Notes: generated by a model from the letters alone, not told the origin. DNA of 64,000 bases from Bradyrhizobium rifense (GCF_008123425.1 NZ_VSSS01000017.1:58775-122774), one strand, 5' to 3'; positions 34,198 to 42,800 are shown, numbered from the stretch's first letter. Translations and numbers: made by a program.

Positions 34198-34863
34198 ATG
34201 AGCACGCTGAAACCGCTTCAGATCGATGTCGTCTCCGACGTGGTGTGCCCGTGGTGCTATATCGGCAAGCACCGGATCGAGAGCGCGCTCGCGCTCGTGC
34301 CCGACGTCCCGGTCAAGCTGAATTTCCGTCCCTTCTTCCTCAATCCCTGGGTGCCGCGCGAGGGCATCAGCCGCGAGGACTATCTCACCCAGAAGTTCGG
34401 CTCGGTCGAGGCCTATAAAGGCATCGCGGGGCGCGTGGTCGCGGCCGCCAGCGAAGAGGGCCTCGTCTACAAGCCCGAGCTGGTCGCGCGCCAGCCCAAC
34501 ACCACCGACTGCCATCGCCTGATCCTGTGGGCCGAGGCGGTCGGCAAGGCGCCCGAGATGAAGCAGCGCCTGATGGAGCTGTATTTCCGCGACGGCGGCG
34601 ATCTCAGCGACGTCAACGTGCTGGTGCAGGCCGCGGCCGACGTTGGTCTCGATGCCGACGACGTACGCAAGCGCCTCGCCACCGACGAGGACGTCGCGCG
34701 CGTGTCGGCCGACGCGCAGGAGGCCGCCGAGAAGGGTATCTCCGGCGTGCCGACCTACGTGTTCGCGCAGAAATATGCCGTCTCCGGCGCGCAGGATCCG
34801 AACCTGCTCGCTCGCGCCATCCGCCAGGTCTCGGCGGAGATCAACGCGCAGGCGGCGGAGTAG
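34198..34863 (+). CDS. DsbA-family (FrnE-like) dithiol oxidoreductase
   Basis: A 221-residue thioredoxin-fold protein with an inserted helical domain. The active site is CPWC (VVCPWCYIGKHRIE, residues about 16-19), and the cis-proline loop is GISGVPTYVF. FrnE-like members lack a signal peptide and act in the cytoplasm as disulfide isomerases or 2-hydroxychromene-2-carboxylate isomerase-like enzymes; no signal peptide is seen here. AAGGAGG is positioned seven bases before the ATG. Confidence 0.92.
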   Translation: MSTLKPLQIDVVSDVVCPWCYIGKHRIESALALVPDVPVKLNFRPFFLNPWVPREGISREDYLTQKFGSVEAYKGIAGRVVAAASEEGLVYKPELVARQPNTTDCHRLILWAEAVGKAPEMKQRLMELYFRDGGDLSDVNVLVQAAADVGLDADDVRKRLATDEDVARVSADAQEAAEKGISGVPTYVFAQKYAVSGAQDPNLLARAIRQVSAEINAQAAE

Positions 34864-34870
34864 CGCACGT

Positions 34871-36055
34871 CTACTTGCGGAGCAAATGGACCGCGCGGCG
34901 TGCTGTGTCGCGCGCGACGTTGCGCGCAATCAGTGTCGCATGGATCAGTGCCACCATCGGATCGTTCCGCCGCAGCGGGATCAGCACATCACCGATCGCA
35001 AAGCGGCCGCGCCAGATCGGGTTGATCATGGGATGATCGGCGCTCGCGGTGGAATCCGCGCCAGCGATGGCGGGATCGACGCAGAGATGACGCGTCAGGT
35101 CGAGCGTGAGCTGCACGCCCGGCGAATATTTTGCAAAGCGCTCGTCGATGCCGAGCTTGAAGAAGAAGGCGCGATCCTGATGGCGCAGCACGATGCCTGC
35201 GGCGACCGGCGTCGCGCCGGCGCGGAGCGTGACGATCTCGCATTGCGCGGTCTCGGCAAGTGCAGGGACGGCGCGGCGGATGAAGGTCGCATCGCCCGCG
35301 TCCTGAATCAGGGCAGTGCCGCGTTCGCCCTTCCAGCCGCTGGCTTCGAGCTGCAGGAACGTCTCGAGCACGGGCTTGATCTCGTCCGGCTTGCGCGCAA
35401 CGTCGAAGCTGATCGCGCCGTGCTCCTGCAGGCGATGGCGCTGCCGGCGCAGCTCCTTGAGCTTCTTCGTACCAAGCGCCTCGTGCAGCAGCCTGTCGCC
35501 ATCCTGTGTCGCATCGAGGCTGGCGCGGATATAGGAGCCGAGCACGCGTGGCTTCAGGCCGGTCTGGCCGAGTGCTTGCTTGAGCGATGCCATCGCCGCG
35601 CCGTCGAGCGCGACGTCGCGCAAGATCAGCGCATGTGCGCCGGCCTCGCTCGCCCGCTGCAGCAGGCGCGTCGCGGCCTCGAGCGAAGCATCGCGATCGA
35701 TCAGCGGGCTGCACAGCGTGCCATAGGGATGCGCGCTCACCAGCGCGGGTAGGGGGATCTTCCAGGCCTGCCAGAGCGACACAACCGGCATCAACCCGAT
35801 CAGCCGCGTCGAGGAACCGCTACAGACGGACAAGGCCGAAGCACCGATACGGCCGCGCGCGGTTGCGCTGACGGCGAGCTCCCAGGCGGGCAGATAATAG
35901 CCGTTCGGCTCGACCGTCCGCTGCGCCAGCGCGCGCCATTGGCCGGGCTCGATCGCCGTCAGCGAGACGAGCGCGGGCGTTGCATCCTTCGCCGATGCCG
36001 GATTGATCGCAGCCTGATGCGCGATGTCGACCACGTCCCGTCGTTCCCCGTTCAC
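34871..36055 (-). CDS. BioF2/CelD-like GNAT acetyltransferase-domain protein
   Basis: A 394-residue protein with the pattern of the BioF2-like (CelD/BcsL, FemAB-related) acyltransferases: KKLKELRRQRHRLQEHG followed by ASGWKGERGTALI and FFKLGIDERFAKYSPGVQL. Members help make exopolysaccharide or cell-envelope components. The start is a GTG at 36055 and is uncertain, since no nearer ATG keeps the whole domain. It converges with the DsbA-like gene, with 7 bases between the stops. Confidence 0.8.
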   Translation of the reverse strand: MNGERRDVVDIAHQAAINPASAKDATPALVSLTAIEPGQWRALAQRTVEPNGYYLPAWELAVSATARGRIGASALSVCSGSSTRLIGLMPVVSLWQAWKIPLPALVSAHPYGTLCSPLIDRDASLEAATRLLQRASEAGAHALILRDVALDGAAMASLKQALGQTGLKPRVLGSYIRASLDATQDGDRLLHEALGTKKLKELRRQRHRLQEHGAISFDVARKPDEIKPVLETFLQLEASGWKGERGTALIQDAGDATFIRRAVPALAETAQCEIVTLRAGATPVAAGIVLRHQDRAFFFKLGIDERFAKYSPGVQLTLDLTRHLCVDPAIAGADSTASADHPMINPIWRGRFAIGDVLIPLRRNDPMVALIHATLIARNVARDTARRAVHLLRK

Positions 36056-36206
36056 GCCGGCATTAGCCTGCGTTGCGCGAGTATGCTTAGCGCAAAGATT
36101 GGAAAATCCCGTTGGGGCGCCGCTTCAATTCGAGTGGTATTGTTAATGTCTCATTGAGCATCCGGCCGGCCCGCTGGCGGATGCTGTCTCGATCCGGAGG
36201 ATCAAA

Positions 36207-36635
36207 ATGGTCGCCACCTCTTTCACGCCGATTGCCTCGCTCGTCGGGGGCGCGCTGATCGGCTTGTCCGCCGCGCTGCTGATGTGGGCGACGGGACGGA
36301 TCGCCGGCGTCAGCGGCATCGCGGCGCGGTTGTTTCCGCCCTACGAGGACCGCGAATTTGCCGGCCGGCTTGCCTTCGTCGCCGGCCTCATTGCCGCACC
36401 CGTGCTGGTGCGGCTCGTGACCGGAAGCCTGCCGGCGCAGACGATCGCCGCAGGAACGCCGGTGCTGATTGTCGCAGGGCTGCTCACCGGCTTCGGCGCG
36501 GTGTGGGGCAGCGGCTGCACGTCCGGCCACGGCGTCTGCGGCCTGTCGCGATTGTCGGTACGCTCGCTGGTCGCGACCATCACCTTCATAGCGACGGGCG
36601 TCGCCACCGTCTTCGTGATCCGGCACTGGAGCTGA
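36207..36635 (+). CDS. YeeE/YedE half-size sulfur transporter, subunit A
   Basis: A 142-residue membrane protein of the YeeE/YedE (PF04143) family with about four helices and the conserved cysteine motif GSGCTSGHGVCGLSRLS. Full-length TsuA-type proteins take up thiosulfate using such cysteines. Here the protein is split into two half-size genes, a common arrangement in proteobacteria. CGGAGG lies six bases before the ATG. The partner gene begins 5 bases downstream. Confidence 0.92.
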   Translation: MVATSFTPIASLVGGALIGLSAALLMWATGRIAGVSGIAARLFPPYEDREFAGRLAFVAGLIAAPVLVRLVTGSLPAQTIAAGTPVLIVAGLLTGFGAVWGSGCTSGHGVCGLSRLSVRSLVATITFIATGVATVFVIRHWS

Positions 36636-36640
36636 GCGCA

Positions 36641-37108
36641 ATGACCATTCTCGTCCAATTAGCGATCGGTCTGCTGTTCGGCCTCGGGCTGATCGTCTCC
36701 GGCATGTCGAATCCGGCAAAGGTGCTGAACTTCCTCGACCTCGGCGGCATCCCGGCGGGGATATGGGACGCGAGCCTCGCCTTCGTGATGGCCGGCGCGG
36801 TCGCTGTGACCTTCGTCGGTTTCAGGCAGGTCCTGAAACTTGCACACCCCTTCTTCGCCGAACGCTTCTACGTGCCGACACGCCGCGACATCGATCCGAA
36901 AATCATCGTTGGTCCCGCGATCTTCGGCATCGGTTGGGGATTGGCCGGCTTCTGTCCTGGACCGGCCCTGACCGCGCTGGGCTTCGGCTCGACCGCAGCC
37001 GTCATCTTCGTCGTCGCGATGTGTGCCGGCATGGTGCTGGCCCGCTTCGTCGCGCAGCTGCAATCATCGACCCGCATCGCTGCGCCGGTCCATCCGCTCG
37101 AGTCCTGA
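36641..37108 (+). CDS. YeeE/YedE half-size sulfur transporter, subunit B
   Basis: A 155-residue membrane protein, partner of the preceding gene. It has about four helices, GLIVSGMSNPAKVLNFLDL at the N-terminus and the second cysteine loop GLAGFCPGPALTALGFG. The pair is likely to move thiosulfate or another sulfane-sulfur compound through the inner membrane. A strong terminator hairpin at 37116 ends the unit. Confidence 0.92.
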   Translation: MTILVQLAIGLLFGLGLIVSGMSNPAKVLNFLDLGGIPAGIWDASLAFVMAGAVAVTFVGFRQVLKLAHPFFAERFYVPTRRDIDPKIIVGPAIFGIGWGLAGFCPGPALTALGFGSTAAVIFVVAMCAGMVLARFVAQLQSSTRIAAPVHPLES

Positions 37109-37115
37109 GGCAGAC

Positions 37116-37148
37116 AGGACCGGACGAGCTGTCTCGTCCGGTCCTTTC
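37116..37148. terminator. Bidirectional terminator hairpin
   Basis: AGGACCGGACGAG (37116-37128) and CTCGTCCGGTCCT (37133-37145) form a perfect 13-bp stem with a four-base loop, between the convergent yeeE-like gene and the small exported protein gene. The T-run is short (TTT). Confidence 0.85.
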
Positions 37149-37164
37149 AGTCGTGCTGTGTCGC

Positions 37165-37500
37165 TTACCAGCGGCCGCCGCCGACACCGACGCCCACGCT
37201 GACGCCCGGCGCGCGAATGCCGACGCCGCCGTGCGGACCGTCGTCCCAGTCGTGATCGCGATAGGTGCGGCGCTCGTAATAGCGCTCGCGCGGCATGGCA
37301 TCATAGGAGTCGCGCACGATCACGCGCGCGCCGCCGCGGGTGCGATAGCAATTGCCGGCGTCATCGCAGACCAGCCGGACCTCCTGAATGAGATCTGGGC
37401 TGGTGTATTCGCTGGTCGTGTACAGATCCGCAGCCTTCGCGCCGCTCGCCGCAGCGAGAGCCCCGACACCGGCCAGCAGTGCAATCGTGAACGTCCTCAT
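37165..37500 (-). CDS. Small exported protein of unknown function
   Basis: A 111-residue protein with a clear signal peptide (MRTFTIALLAGVGALAAASGAKAA) and a very strong ribosome site (GGAGGAGG). The mature part has a cysteine pair (VCDDAGNCYRTRGG), a basic/aromatic stretch (RERYYERRTYRDHDWDD) and a Gly/Val-rich C-terminus (GVSVGVGVGGGRW). I do not recognise a characterised family. Similar YRTRGG-type small exported proteins are common in bradyrhizobia. It is probably periplasmic or envelope-associated. Confidence 0.75.
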   Translation of the reverse strand: MRTFTIALLAGVGALAAASGAKAADLYTTSEYTSPDLIQEVRLVCDDAGNCYRTRGGARVIVRDSYDAMPRERYYERRTYRDHDWDDGPHGGVGIRAPGVSVGVGVGGGRW

Positions 37501-37613
37501 CCTGTCCTCCTCCGAAACTGCCCTCTGCGGTAACAAGAATGAGAGGCCGTGATCGTTCCGGCTGAATTACAGGTTTTTCCCGGAACCGGATTGTCGTGTG
37601 TTGCGATCAATCG

Positions 37614-38018
37614 CTAGATCGGCTCGTAGGCTTCCGACCCGCAGATGTCATCGACTTCCGCGCGCCGCCGGTCGATGACCTTTCCGCCGTTGATCGTCAC
37701 GATGTAGGTCTGGGCACCCAGCGCCGAGCCGGTGGCCGAGGTGAGTTGCGCGCGGACACAGGCCGTCCAGCCCGGTCCGCGGACCTCGTGATGGGGCAGG
37801 GCGACTTGCACCTCGCGCGGATAGGAGGTGTTGAGGAAGACCACATCGATCTGCTCGCGGACCACGCGCTTGACGTCGGGCGGCGGTTCGGGCGGCAGCT
37901 GGTCTGCTTCCTTGAGGCGCATGAAGTCGGGCACGGGAGCGCGGCTGTCGGCAAAGCCGCACGCGCCGAGCGCGAGCGCGCTGGCGAGCAGCGCCACATG
38001 AGCAACAATCCGCAACAT
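37614..38018 (-). CDS. Putative lipoprotein of unknown function
   Basis: A 134-residue protein whose signal sequence ends in a lipobox (LASALALGAC, acylation at that cysteine). The start at 38018 places the lipobox about 20 residues in; an upstream start would add basic residues only. The mature part begins Pro-rich (LPPEPPPDVKRVV) and contains VFLNTSYPREVQVALP and GPGWTACVRAQL, with two cysteines that could form a disulfide. It is likely anchored in the outer or inner membrane. I assign no function. Confidence 0.78.
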   Translation of the reverse strand: MLRIVAHVALLASALALGACGFADSRAPVPDFMRLKEADQLPPEPPPDVKRVVREQIDVVFLNTSYPREVQVALPHHEVRGPGWTACVRAQLTSATGSALGAQTYIVTINGGKVIDRRRAEVDDICGSEAYEPI

Positions 38019-38170
38019 TCGTGAAGGTCCCCTGCGGGCCAACAGATAGGCGCGAATTCGACGGGACGAAGTCCCGGCCGATCAACATTTGCTGAAGGGA
38101 TAGAGCCCGCCACATTTGCTATTACGGGATTGCAGGCTAGTTTGTACCCCGGATAAAGGGGATTGCACCA

Positions 38171-38404
38171 ATGAGAATTCTGGTCATGGCCGCCGCGGTG
38201 CTGGCACTGACGGTTGCTTCCGCGCAGGCGCAGATGGGCGGCGGTCGGCGCCACCAGCAGGATAGCGACCAGAAGGCGGACAACAAACCTAAGGTCGATG
38301 ACAAGGCCTACAAGGCCGCGCTCGAGCGCATTCCGGACCCCAAGGAAAAGTATGACCCGTGGGGCGGGGCGCGTCCGAGCGAGCCCGCCAAGAAGCCGAA
38401 ATAG
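38171..38404 (+). CDS. Small exported protein with DPWGG motif (paralogue of 42143)
   Basis: A 77-residue protein with a signal peptide (MRILVMAAAVLALTVASAQA), a Lys/Asp/Gln-rich linker and the C-terminal motif AYKAALERIPDPKEKYDPWG. The protein at 42143-42442 ends with the same arrangement (YKDTLKKIPDAKASSDPWGG). No function is known to me. The shared IPDxK...DPWGGxR tail suggests a small periplasmic family. It is encoded 3 bases before the PQQ dehydrogenase gene, so the two are probably co-transcribed. Confidence 0.72.
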   Translation: MRILVMAAAVLALTVASAQAQMGGGRRHQQDSDQKADNKPKVDDKAYKAALERIPDPKEKYDPWGGARPSEPAKKPK

Positions 38405-38407
38405 TGC

Positions 38408-40444
38408 GTGGTGGCGGGCCGGCTGCGATACCTGATTGGCCTCGTCGTTCTGCTTGTTGCGCGGCCGTGCGTCGCCTGGGAGAGCTGGGGTGGCGATCCC
38501 GGCGGTTCGCGCTTCTCGCCATTGCGCGAGATTACCTCCGACAATGTCGGCCAGCTGATCCGCGCTTTCGAATTTCGCACCGGCGATGTGACGGCGCGTC
38601 CGCCTGAGGTGATGCGGCGAACCAAGTTCGAGGCGACGCCGCTGTTCGTCGAGGACAGCCTGATCTTCTGCTCGCCCTTCAACGAGGTGATCGCCCTCGA
38701 TCCAGGCACGGGAGCGCAAAAGTGGCGCTATGATCCGAAGATCGCCATCAACCAGCGTCCGGCCAATCGCTATGTCTGCCGTGGGGTCACCTACTGGGTT
38801 GACGACACTGCGCCGCGAGGCGCCGCCTGCCGATCGCGCATCTTCATGGGAACGAACGATGTTCGCCTGATCGCACTCGATGCCAAGACAGGTCTTCCCT
38901 GTGCGGATTTCGGCAAGGGCGGCGAGATCAAGATCGATATCGGCATGCCGCTGGAGTGGCCCGGCGAATTCCAGATCACGTCGCCACCGGCGGTCGGCCG
39001 CGGTGTTGTCGTGGTCGGCTCCTCGATTGGCGACAACCGCCGCGTCGATGCGCCGAGCGGCGTGGTGCGCGCGTTCGACGCGCGCAGTGGTGAGCCGCGC
39101 TGGACCTTCGAGCCGCTCAAGCGCGACGGTATCGAGGCCGGCCATGCCAATGTCTGGGCGGCCATGTCGGTCGATGCAGCGCGTGGGCTCGTATTCCTGC
39201 CGACGTCTTCGCCGTCGCCGGATTTCTGGGGCGGCAAGCGGGCCGGCAATAACGAGCACGCCAATTCGGTTGTCGCGCTGCGCATCGAGACCGGCGAACT
39301 CGTCTGGGCATTTCAGACCGTGCATCACGACGTCTGGGATTACGATCTGCCGGCGCAGCCGACGCTCGCGCGCATCGACACGGACGAGGGTTCGCGCGAT
39401 GTCGTGATCCAGCCGACCAAGCAAGGTTTTGTCTTCGTGCTCGACCGCGACACCGGCAAGCCGGTGTGGCCGGTCGAGGAGCGCGCGGTGCCGCAAGGCG
39501 GTGCCGAGGGTGAACGACTTTCGCCGACGCAGCCGTTCCCGACACATGTGCCGGCGCTGACGTCGCAGACGATCTCGACCGACGATGCACTCTCGCTGTT
39601 GCCCGGCCTGCGCGGCTCGTCCTGTGAACGTCAGTTTGCAGAAGCGCGCAACGAAGGTCTGTTCACGCCGCCTTCGACGCAAGGCACGCTGGAGTTTCCC
39701 TTCACCGGCGGCGGGGTGAACTGGGGCAGTGCGGCGTTCGATCCCGTCAACCAGATCCTCTATGCCAATACCAGCCGCGCCGTTCATCTCATCAAGCTGA
39801 TCCCCCGCGCGGAGGCGGCCGGTTTCAACCCGCCGCCCGGTCATGATTTCGGCCAGCAAAAAGGCGCGCCCTATGCGATGTCGCGGTCGGTGGTGATGTC
39901 GCCGCTCGGGCTGCTCTGCAACAAGCCGCCCTGGGGCGAAATGGTCGCGGTCGATCTCAAGGCCGGCAAGATTCTCTGGCGTTCGACCGTCGGCACCACC
40001 GAGGATGTGGCGCCGCTCGGCGTGCCGCTGCCCTTTGGCGCGCCGCTGATGAACGGGCTCGCGGTGACCGCAGGCGGTGTCGTCTTCACCGGCGCGATGG
40101 ATGCTTACTTGCGTGCCTTCGATACGCGAAGCGGACGAGAGCTGTGGCAGGGGCGGCTGCCGGTGCCCGGCGTTGCCAACCCCATGACCTATATCTGGAA
40201 GGGCGAGCAATATGTCGCGATCGGCGCCGGCGGTCATTCCGAAGCCGGCACCTCGATTGGCGACAGCCTCGTCGCGTTTCGTCTCTCACGCCCGGGCGAA
40301 GCGCCGTCATTGTGGTCGCGCACGATCGATCGCCCCGGCGGGCGATTCTTTGCGGCATTGTCGGCGGTTGCGCTCGCGATTGTCGCGCTGGTCGTCGCGG
40401 GGCTGCGCTGGCGTCGCCGACGTCGTCGTATCAGGTCGACATGA
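38408..40444 (+). CDS. PQQ-dependent dehydrogenase with C-terminal membrane anchor
   Basis: A 678-residue quinoprotein of the membrane glucose/quinate dehydrogenase branch, from a GTG start. An N-terminal signal or helix (LIGLVVLLVARPCVA) leads to the propeller start WESWGGDPGGSRFSPL. Further hallmarks are PSGVVRAFDARSGEPRWTF, PTSSPSPDFWGG and TVHHDVWDYDLPAQPTL. Classical membrane glucose dehydrogenase has several N-terminal helices. Here a single C-terminal helix (about residues 648-668) and an Arg-rich tail (RWRRRRRRIRS) anchor it instead. It would oxidise a sugar or alcohol in the periplasm and pass electrons to ubiquinone. PQQ synthesis genes are not in the window. Confidence 0.88.
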   Translation: MVAGRLRYLIGLVVLLVARPCVAWESWGGDPGGSRFSPLREITSDNVGQLIRAFEFRTGDVTARPPEVMRRTKFEATPLFVEDSLIFCSPFNEVIALDPGTGAQKWRYDPKIAINQRPANRYVCRGVTYWVDDTAPRGAACRSRIFMGTNDVRLIALDAKTGLPCADFGKGGEIKIDIGMPLEWPGEFQITSPPAVGRGVVVVGSSIGDNRRVDAPSGVVRAFDARSGEPRWTFEPLKRDGIEAGHANVWAAMSVDAARGLVFLPTSSPSPDFWGGKRAGNNEHANSVVALRIETGELVWAFQTVHHDVWDYDLPAQPTLARIDTDEGSRDVVIQPTKQGFVFVLDRDTGKPVWPVEERAVPQGGAEGERLSPTQPFPTHVPALTSQTISTDDALSLLPGLRGSSCERQFAEARNEGLFTPPSTQGTLEFPFTGGGVNWGSAAFDPVNQILYANTSRAVHLIKLIPRAEAAGFNPPPGHDFGQQKGAPYAMSRSVVMSPLGLLCNKPPWGEMVAVDLKAGKILWRSTVGTTEDVAPLGVPLPFGAPLMNGLAVTAGGVVFTGAMDAYLRAFDTRSGRELWQGRLPVPGVANPMTYIWKGEQYVAIGAGGHSEAGTSIGDSLVAFRLSRPGEAPSLWSRTIDRPGGRFFAALSAVALAIVALVVAGLRWRRRRRRIRST

Positions 40445-40488
40445 TGTTTGCGTGCATGCGATGCGAACAGTCATTCACATCGTGCGCG

Positions 40489-40737
40489 CTATTGCACGAA
40501 GGCGAGGCCGATGCGCTTGTCGTTGCGCCACACCGCGCGGCAATTCCGCACGAAATTGTCGCGTGAAATCGACAACGTGAACGAATGCGGCAATATCATA
40601 GGGTTTTCGAGATCGATCGCGGCGCCGCTGTCAGACATGTTGCGTACGGTGCACGCGATGCCGCCATTTTCAAAGGTGATCGTGCCCCCCTTGAAAACCC
40701 GGTAACGTTGCTCTCCACGCTTCTCGATCATCGGCAT
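40489..40737 (-). CDS. PilZ-domain protein (likely c-di-GMP receptor)
   Basis: An 82-residue single PilZ domain. EKRGEQRYRVFKGGTI gives the RxxxR-type ligand arginines near the N-terminus. CTVRNMSDSGAAI matches the D/NxSxxG part of the c-di-GMP signature. The start is uncertain between 40737, 40731 and a GTG at 40812; I prefer the short form because the domain begins there. Stand-alone PilZ proteins of this type are numerous in bradyrhizobia. Confidence 0.85.
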   Translation of the reverse strand: MPMIEKRGEQRYRVFKGGTITFENGGIACTVRNMSDSGAAIDLENPMILPHSFTLSISRDNFVRNCRAVWRNDKRIGLAFVQ

Positions 40738-40916
40738 TAATCCATAATGATGATTGTGAAATAGTGCATAGAAATTGCGTTGATCTAAACTCAATACTGG
40801 CGCTACTTGCACAGCGCTTCAGACTTCGTTTACGACGTTGAAGCGGCGAGTCACTTCCCGCCGAGTTTATCCCGCAAGCCTTTCCTTTATGGCGTTACGC
40901 GCCGATGGAGATTCCG

Positions 40917-41210
40917 ATGAAGACCACGCTTTCGCTTCTGTTCGCCGCAGCGCTCTCGCTGTCGTCCATGCCCGCCCACGCCACCAAGCTCGATCTCGCG
41001 ACCATGAGCTGCAAGCAGTTCCTCGAGAGCGGCGACGACACCATCAAGATGGTGCTGACCTGGATGGACGGCTGGTACAAGGGCGATGAGGACAACGCGA
41101 TCATCGACACCGACGTGTTCGTCGAGAACGCCAAGAAGTTCGGCACCTATTGCGGCACCAATCCCAACGTCAGCATCGTCACCGCCGCCGACGAGGTGCT
41201 CGGCAAGTAA
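40917..41210 (+). CDS. HdeA/HdeB-like periplasmic protein
   Basis: A 97-residue protein with signal peptide (MKTTLSLLFAAALSLSSMPAHA) and the HdeA/HdeB pattern: MSCKQFLESGDDTIKMVLTW ... GTYCGTNP with the conserved disulfide cysteines. HdeA-type proteins are acid-activated periplasmic chaperones; many alphaproteobacterial relatives are untested. The start at 40917 has GGAG six bases ahead, better than the ATG at 40905. A terminator hairpin follows at 41281. Confidence 0.85.
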   Translation: MKTTLSLLFAAALSLSSMPAHATKLDLATMSCKQFLESGDDTIKMVLTWMDGWYKGDEDNAIIDTDVFVENAKKFGTYCGTNPNVSIVTAADEVLGK

Positions 41211-41280
41211 TTTTGGAAGCGTCGCGACGGGAGCGTGATTGCATCGCGCTTCCGTCTCTTGCTTCGTTGCAATCGTTATC

Positions 41281-41321
41281 GAGAGCCGCGGTGCGTTTTG
41301 CGCTCACGCGGCTCTCTTCGT
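41281..41321. terminator. Terminator between convergent genes
   Basis: GAGAGCCGCG (41281-41290) pairs perfectly with CGCGGCTCTC (41307-41316), followed by TTCGTTT. It lies between the hdeA-like gene and the convergent thioesterase gene. Confidence 0.75.
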
Positions 41322-41333
41322 TTCGGATGATGC

Positions 41334-41798
41334 TCAGCCCGGCAGCATCGCGAACGCGCTCGAGACCATCGCCACCTGCTTGTTGTCGGTGGCGGAGAGC
41401 AGGGTGACGCGGCCAAAGCTCATGGTGCGTCCGAGCCGCACCACGCGCGCGTCCGCCAGCACGTCGGACGAGGAGACCGCGCGCATGAAATGCGTGGTCT
41501 GGTCCACCGTGGTCATCGGACGATAGCCGCGATTGGCGGCGAGGTTCGCGATCACCATCGCGGTGTCGGCGAGCGCCATCAGCGCCTGGCCGCAGACCAC
41601 CCCGCCGTTGCGGCACAGCCGCTCCGAGAACGGCATGCGGAGCAGCGCGCCCGGCTGCCAGTCCGGCGCATCGGCAGGTGGGGTGTGCTCGATGCGCTCG
41701 ACGGAGAGGTTGAGATCCTGGACCCAGGGCGCAAAGACCTCGCCGAGGATGCGTCTGGCCTCGCTGATGCCGAACTCGTCGTCTGGCTGCGGTGGCAT
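41334..41798 (-). CDS. PaaI/YbgC-type hotdog acyl-CoA thioesterase
   Basis: A 154-residue hotdog protein with NGGVVCGQALMALADTAMVIA, the region containing the catalytic residue of PaaI-type thioesterases, followed by TTVDQTTHFMRAV and GRVTLLSATDNKQVAM. It would hydrolyse an aryl- or acyl-CoA. AGGAGG lies about ten bases ahead of the ATG. It is a single gene, divergent from the small lipoprotein gene at 41934. Confidence 0.85.
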   Translation of the reverse strand: MPPQPDDEFGISEARRILGEVFAPWVQDLNLSVERIEHTPPADAPDWQPGALLRMPFSERLCRNGGVVCGQALMALADTAMVIANLAANRGYRPMTTVDQTTHFMRAVSSSDVLADARVVRLGRTMSFGRVTLLSATDNKQVAMVSSAFAMLPG

Positions 41799-41933
41799 GG
41801 CTGTCGTTCCCTCCTGTGTTGCCGAATGTTTCGCTCATTCTGCCCGCTCGGGCGCGGCAAAGTCACCTTGGCCGTCGGCTTGAAAATGCCCGACTTCGCC
41901 CGATATGATGGCACGCTTGGGAGCGGGTGGACG

Positions 41934-42065
41934 ATGTTGCGTCGATGTGTCCTTGTCATTTGCCTGGCCGTGCTTGGTCTGGCGCTGAACGGCTGCACCA
42001 GGTGCGGCCCGATCTGGGACGACTGGCTCCACGAGCCGAAATCGTGCAGGTCGGACCGGCTCTAG
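41934..42065 (+). CDS. 43-residue lipoprotein
   Basis: The sequence MLRRCVLVICLAVLGLALNG leads to a cysteine in a lipobox (LALNGC), followed by TRCGPIWDDWLHEPKSCRS. It has a full bacterial lipoprotein signal and only about 23 mature residues, with two further cysteines. GGGTGG precedes the ATG. Small lipoproteins of this sort are easily missed in annotation; the function is unknown. Confidence 0.72.
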   Translation: MLRRCVLVICLAVLGLALNGCTRCGPIWDDWLHEPKSCRSDRL

Positions 42066-42142
42066 CGGATTGAAGCGGCGCTCGGAGCCATGAAGAAGGC
42101 CAGGGAGTGGCATCCGCCCCTCTATCGATGATCAAGGAGTGA

Positions 42143-42442
42143 ATGATGAAGCTTTTCCGTATGGCGGCGGTGCTGGCGCTGGTGGCTGGACCGGCCTTCG
42201 CGCAGGAGTCGCCCCATATCAATCTGATGGCGGATGGCCCCTCCAAGACCGAGGACGAGAAGGCCGCGGATGCCGCGCGCGAGAAGGCCTACAAGGACAC
42301 GTTGAAGAAGATTCCGGACGCCAAGGCCTCCAGCGATCCCTGGGGCGGGATGCGCGCCGACCCGCCGAAGCAGCCCGCGCCGAAGGCCGCAGCTGCCACC
42401 AGCGCGCCCAAGAAGACCAAGGCCGGTACGGCCGCCAATTGA
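42143..42442 (+). CDS. Small exported protein with DPWGG motif (paralogue of 38171)
   Basis: A 99-residue protein with AAGGAG before the ATG and a signal peptide (MMKLFRMAAVLALVAGPAFA). After an acidic linker comes KAYKDTLKKIPDAKASSDPW-GGMR, matching the tail of the 77-residue protein at 38171. The C-terminus is Lys/Pro/Ala-rich (KQPAPKAAAATSAPKKTKAG) and probably disordered. The function is unknown; likely periplasmic. Confidence 0.75.
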   Translation: MMKLFRMAAVLALVAGPAFAQESPHINLMADGPSKTEDEKAADAAREKAYKDTLKKIPDAKASSDPWGGMRADPPKQPAPKAAAATSAPKKTKAGTAAN

Positions 42443-42545
42443 CCCAGGGCGGCTCCGCGAGGCGGGTGATGCCTCCGTTCGGGACTCCCCTTAGGCAAGC
42501 CTTGATCCTACATTCCTTCGCAGTGTTGCGTTGAGGAGGCAGGAT

Positions 42546-42800
42546 ATGGCGGATCGCCCGCGGGACCTCGCCGAGCGGATGGCGCGCCGGCGCAAGCCGG
42601 TCATCGGGGCGGGCGGCAAGGCCGGCGACGGCTATCTGCGCGAGAGTTTTACTCTGCCTCGTGCCGCGGCACGGGCAAGGGCGCAGGCCTTCTTCGCGCG
42701 CTATCCCAAGGCAGGCTATATGAGCGAAGTCGAGAACTGGCGCGAACTGCCCGGCGGCGACATCGAATTCACCATGCGGCGGCTGCCCAGCGCCGACTAG
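42546..42800 (+). CDS. Small basic protein of unknown function
   Basis: An 84-residue cytoplasmic-looking protein beginning MADRPRDLAERMARRRKPVI with GAGGAGG upstream. A helical Ala/Arg stretch (LPRAAARARAQAFFARYP) is followed by VENWRELPGGDIEFTMRRL. I do not recognise a family. The strong ribosome site and codon use like that of its neighbours support a real gene. Confidence 0.7.
   Translation: MADRPRDLAERMARRRKPVIGAGGKAGDGYLRESFTLPRAAARARAQAFFARYPKAGYMSEVENWRELPGGDIEFTMRRLPSAD

Noticed and set aside
37697..40237. Minus-strand frame of over 800 codons across the PQQ dehydrogenase
   Set aside because: It has no recognisable domain and lies opposite a protein with strong quinoprotein motifs.
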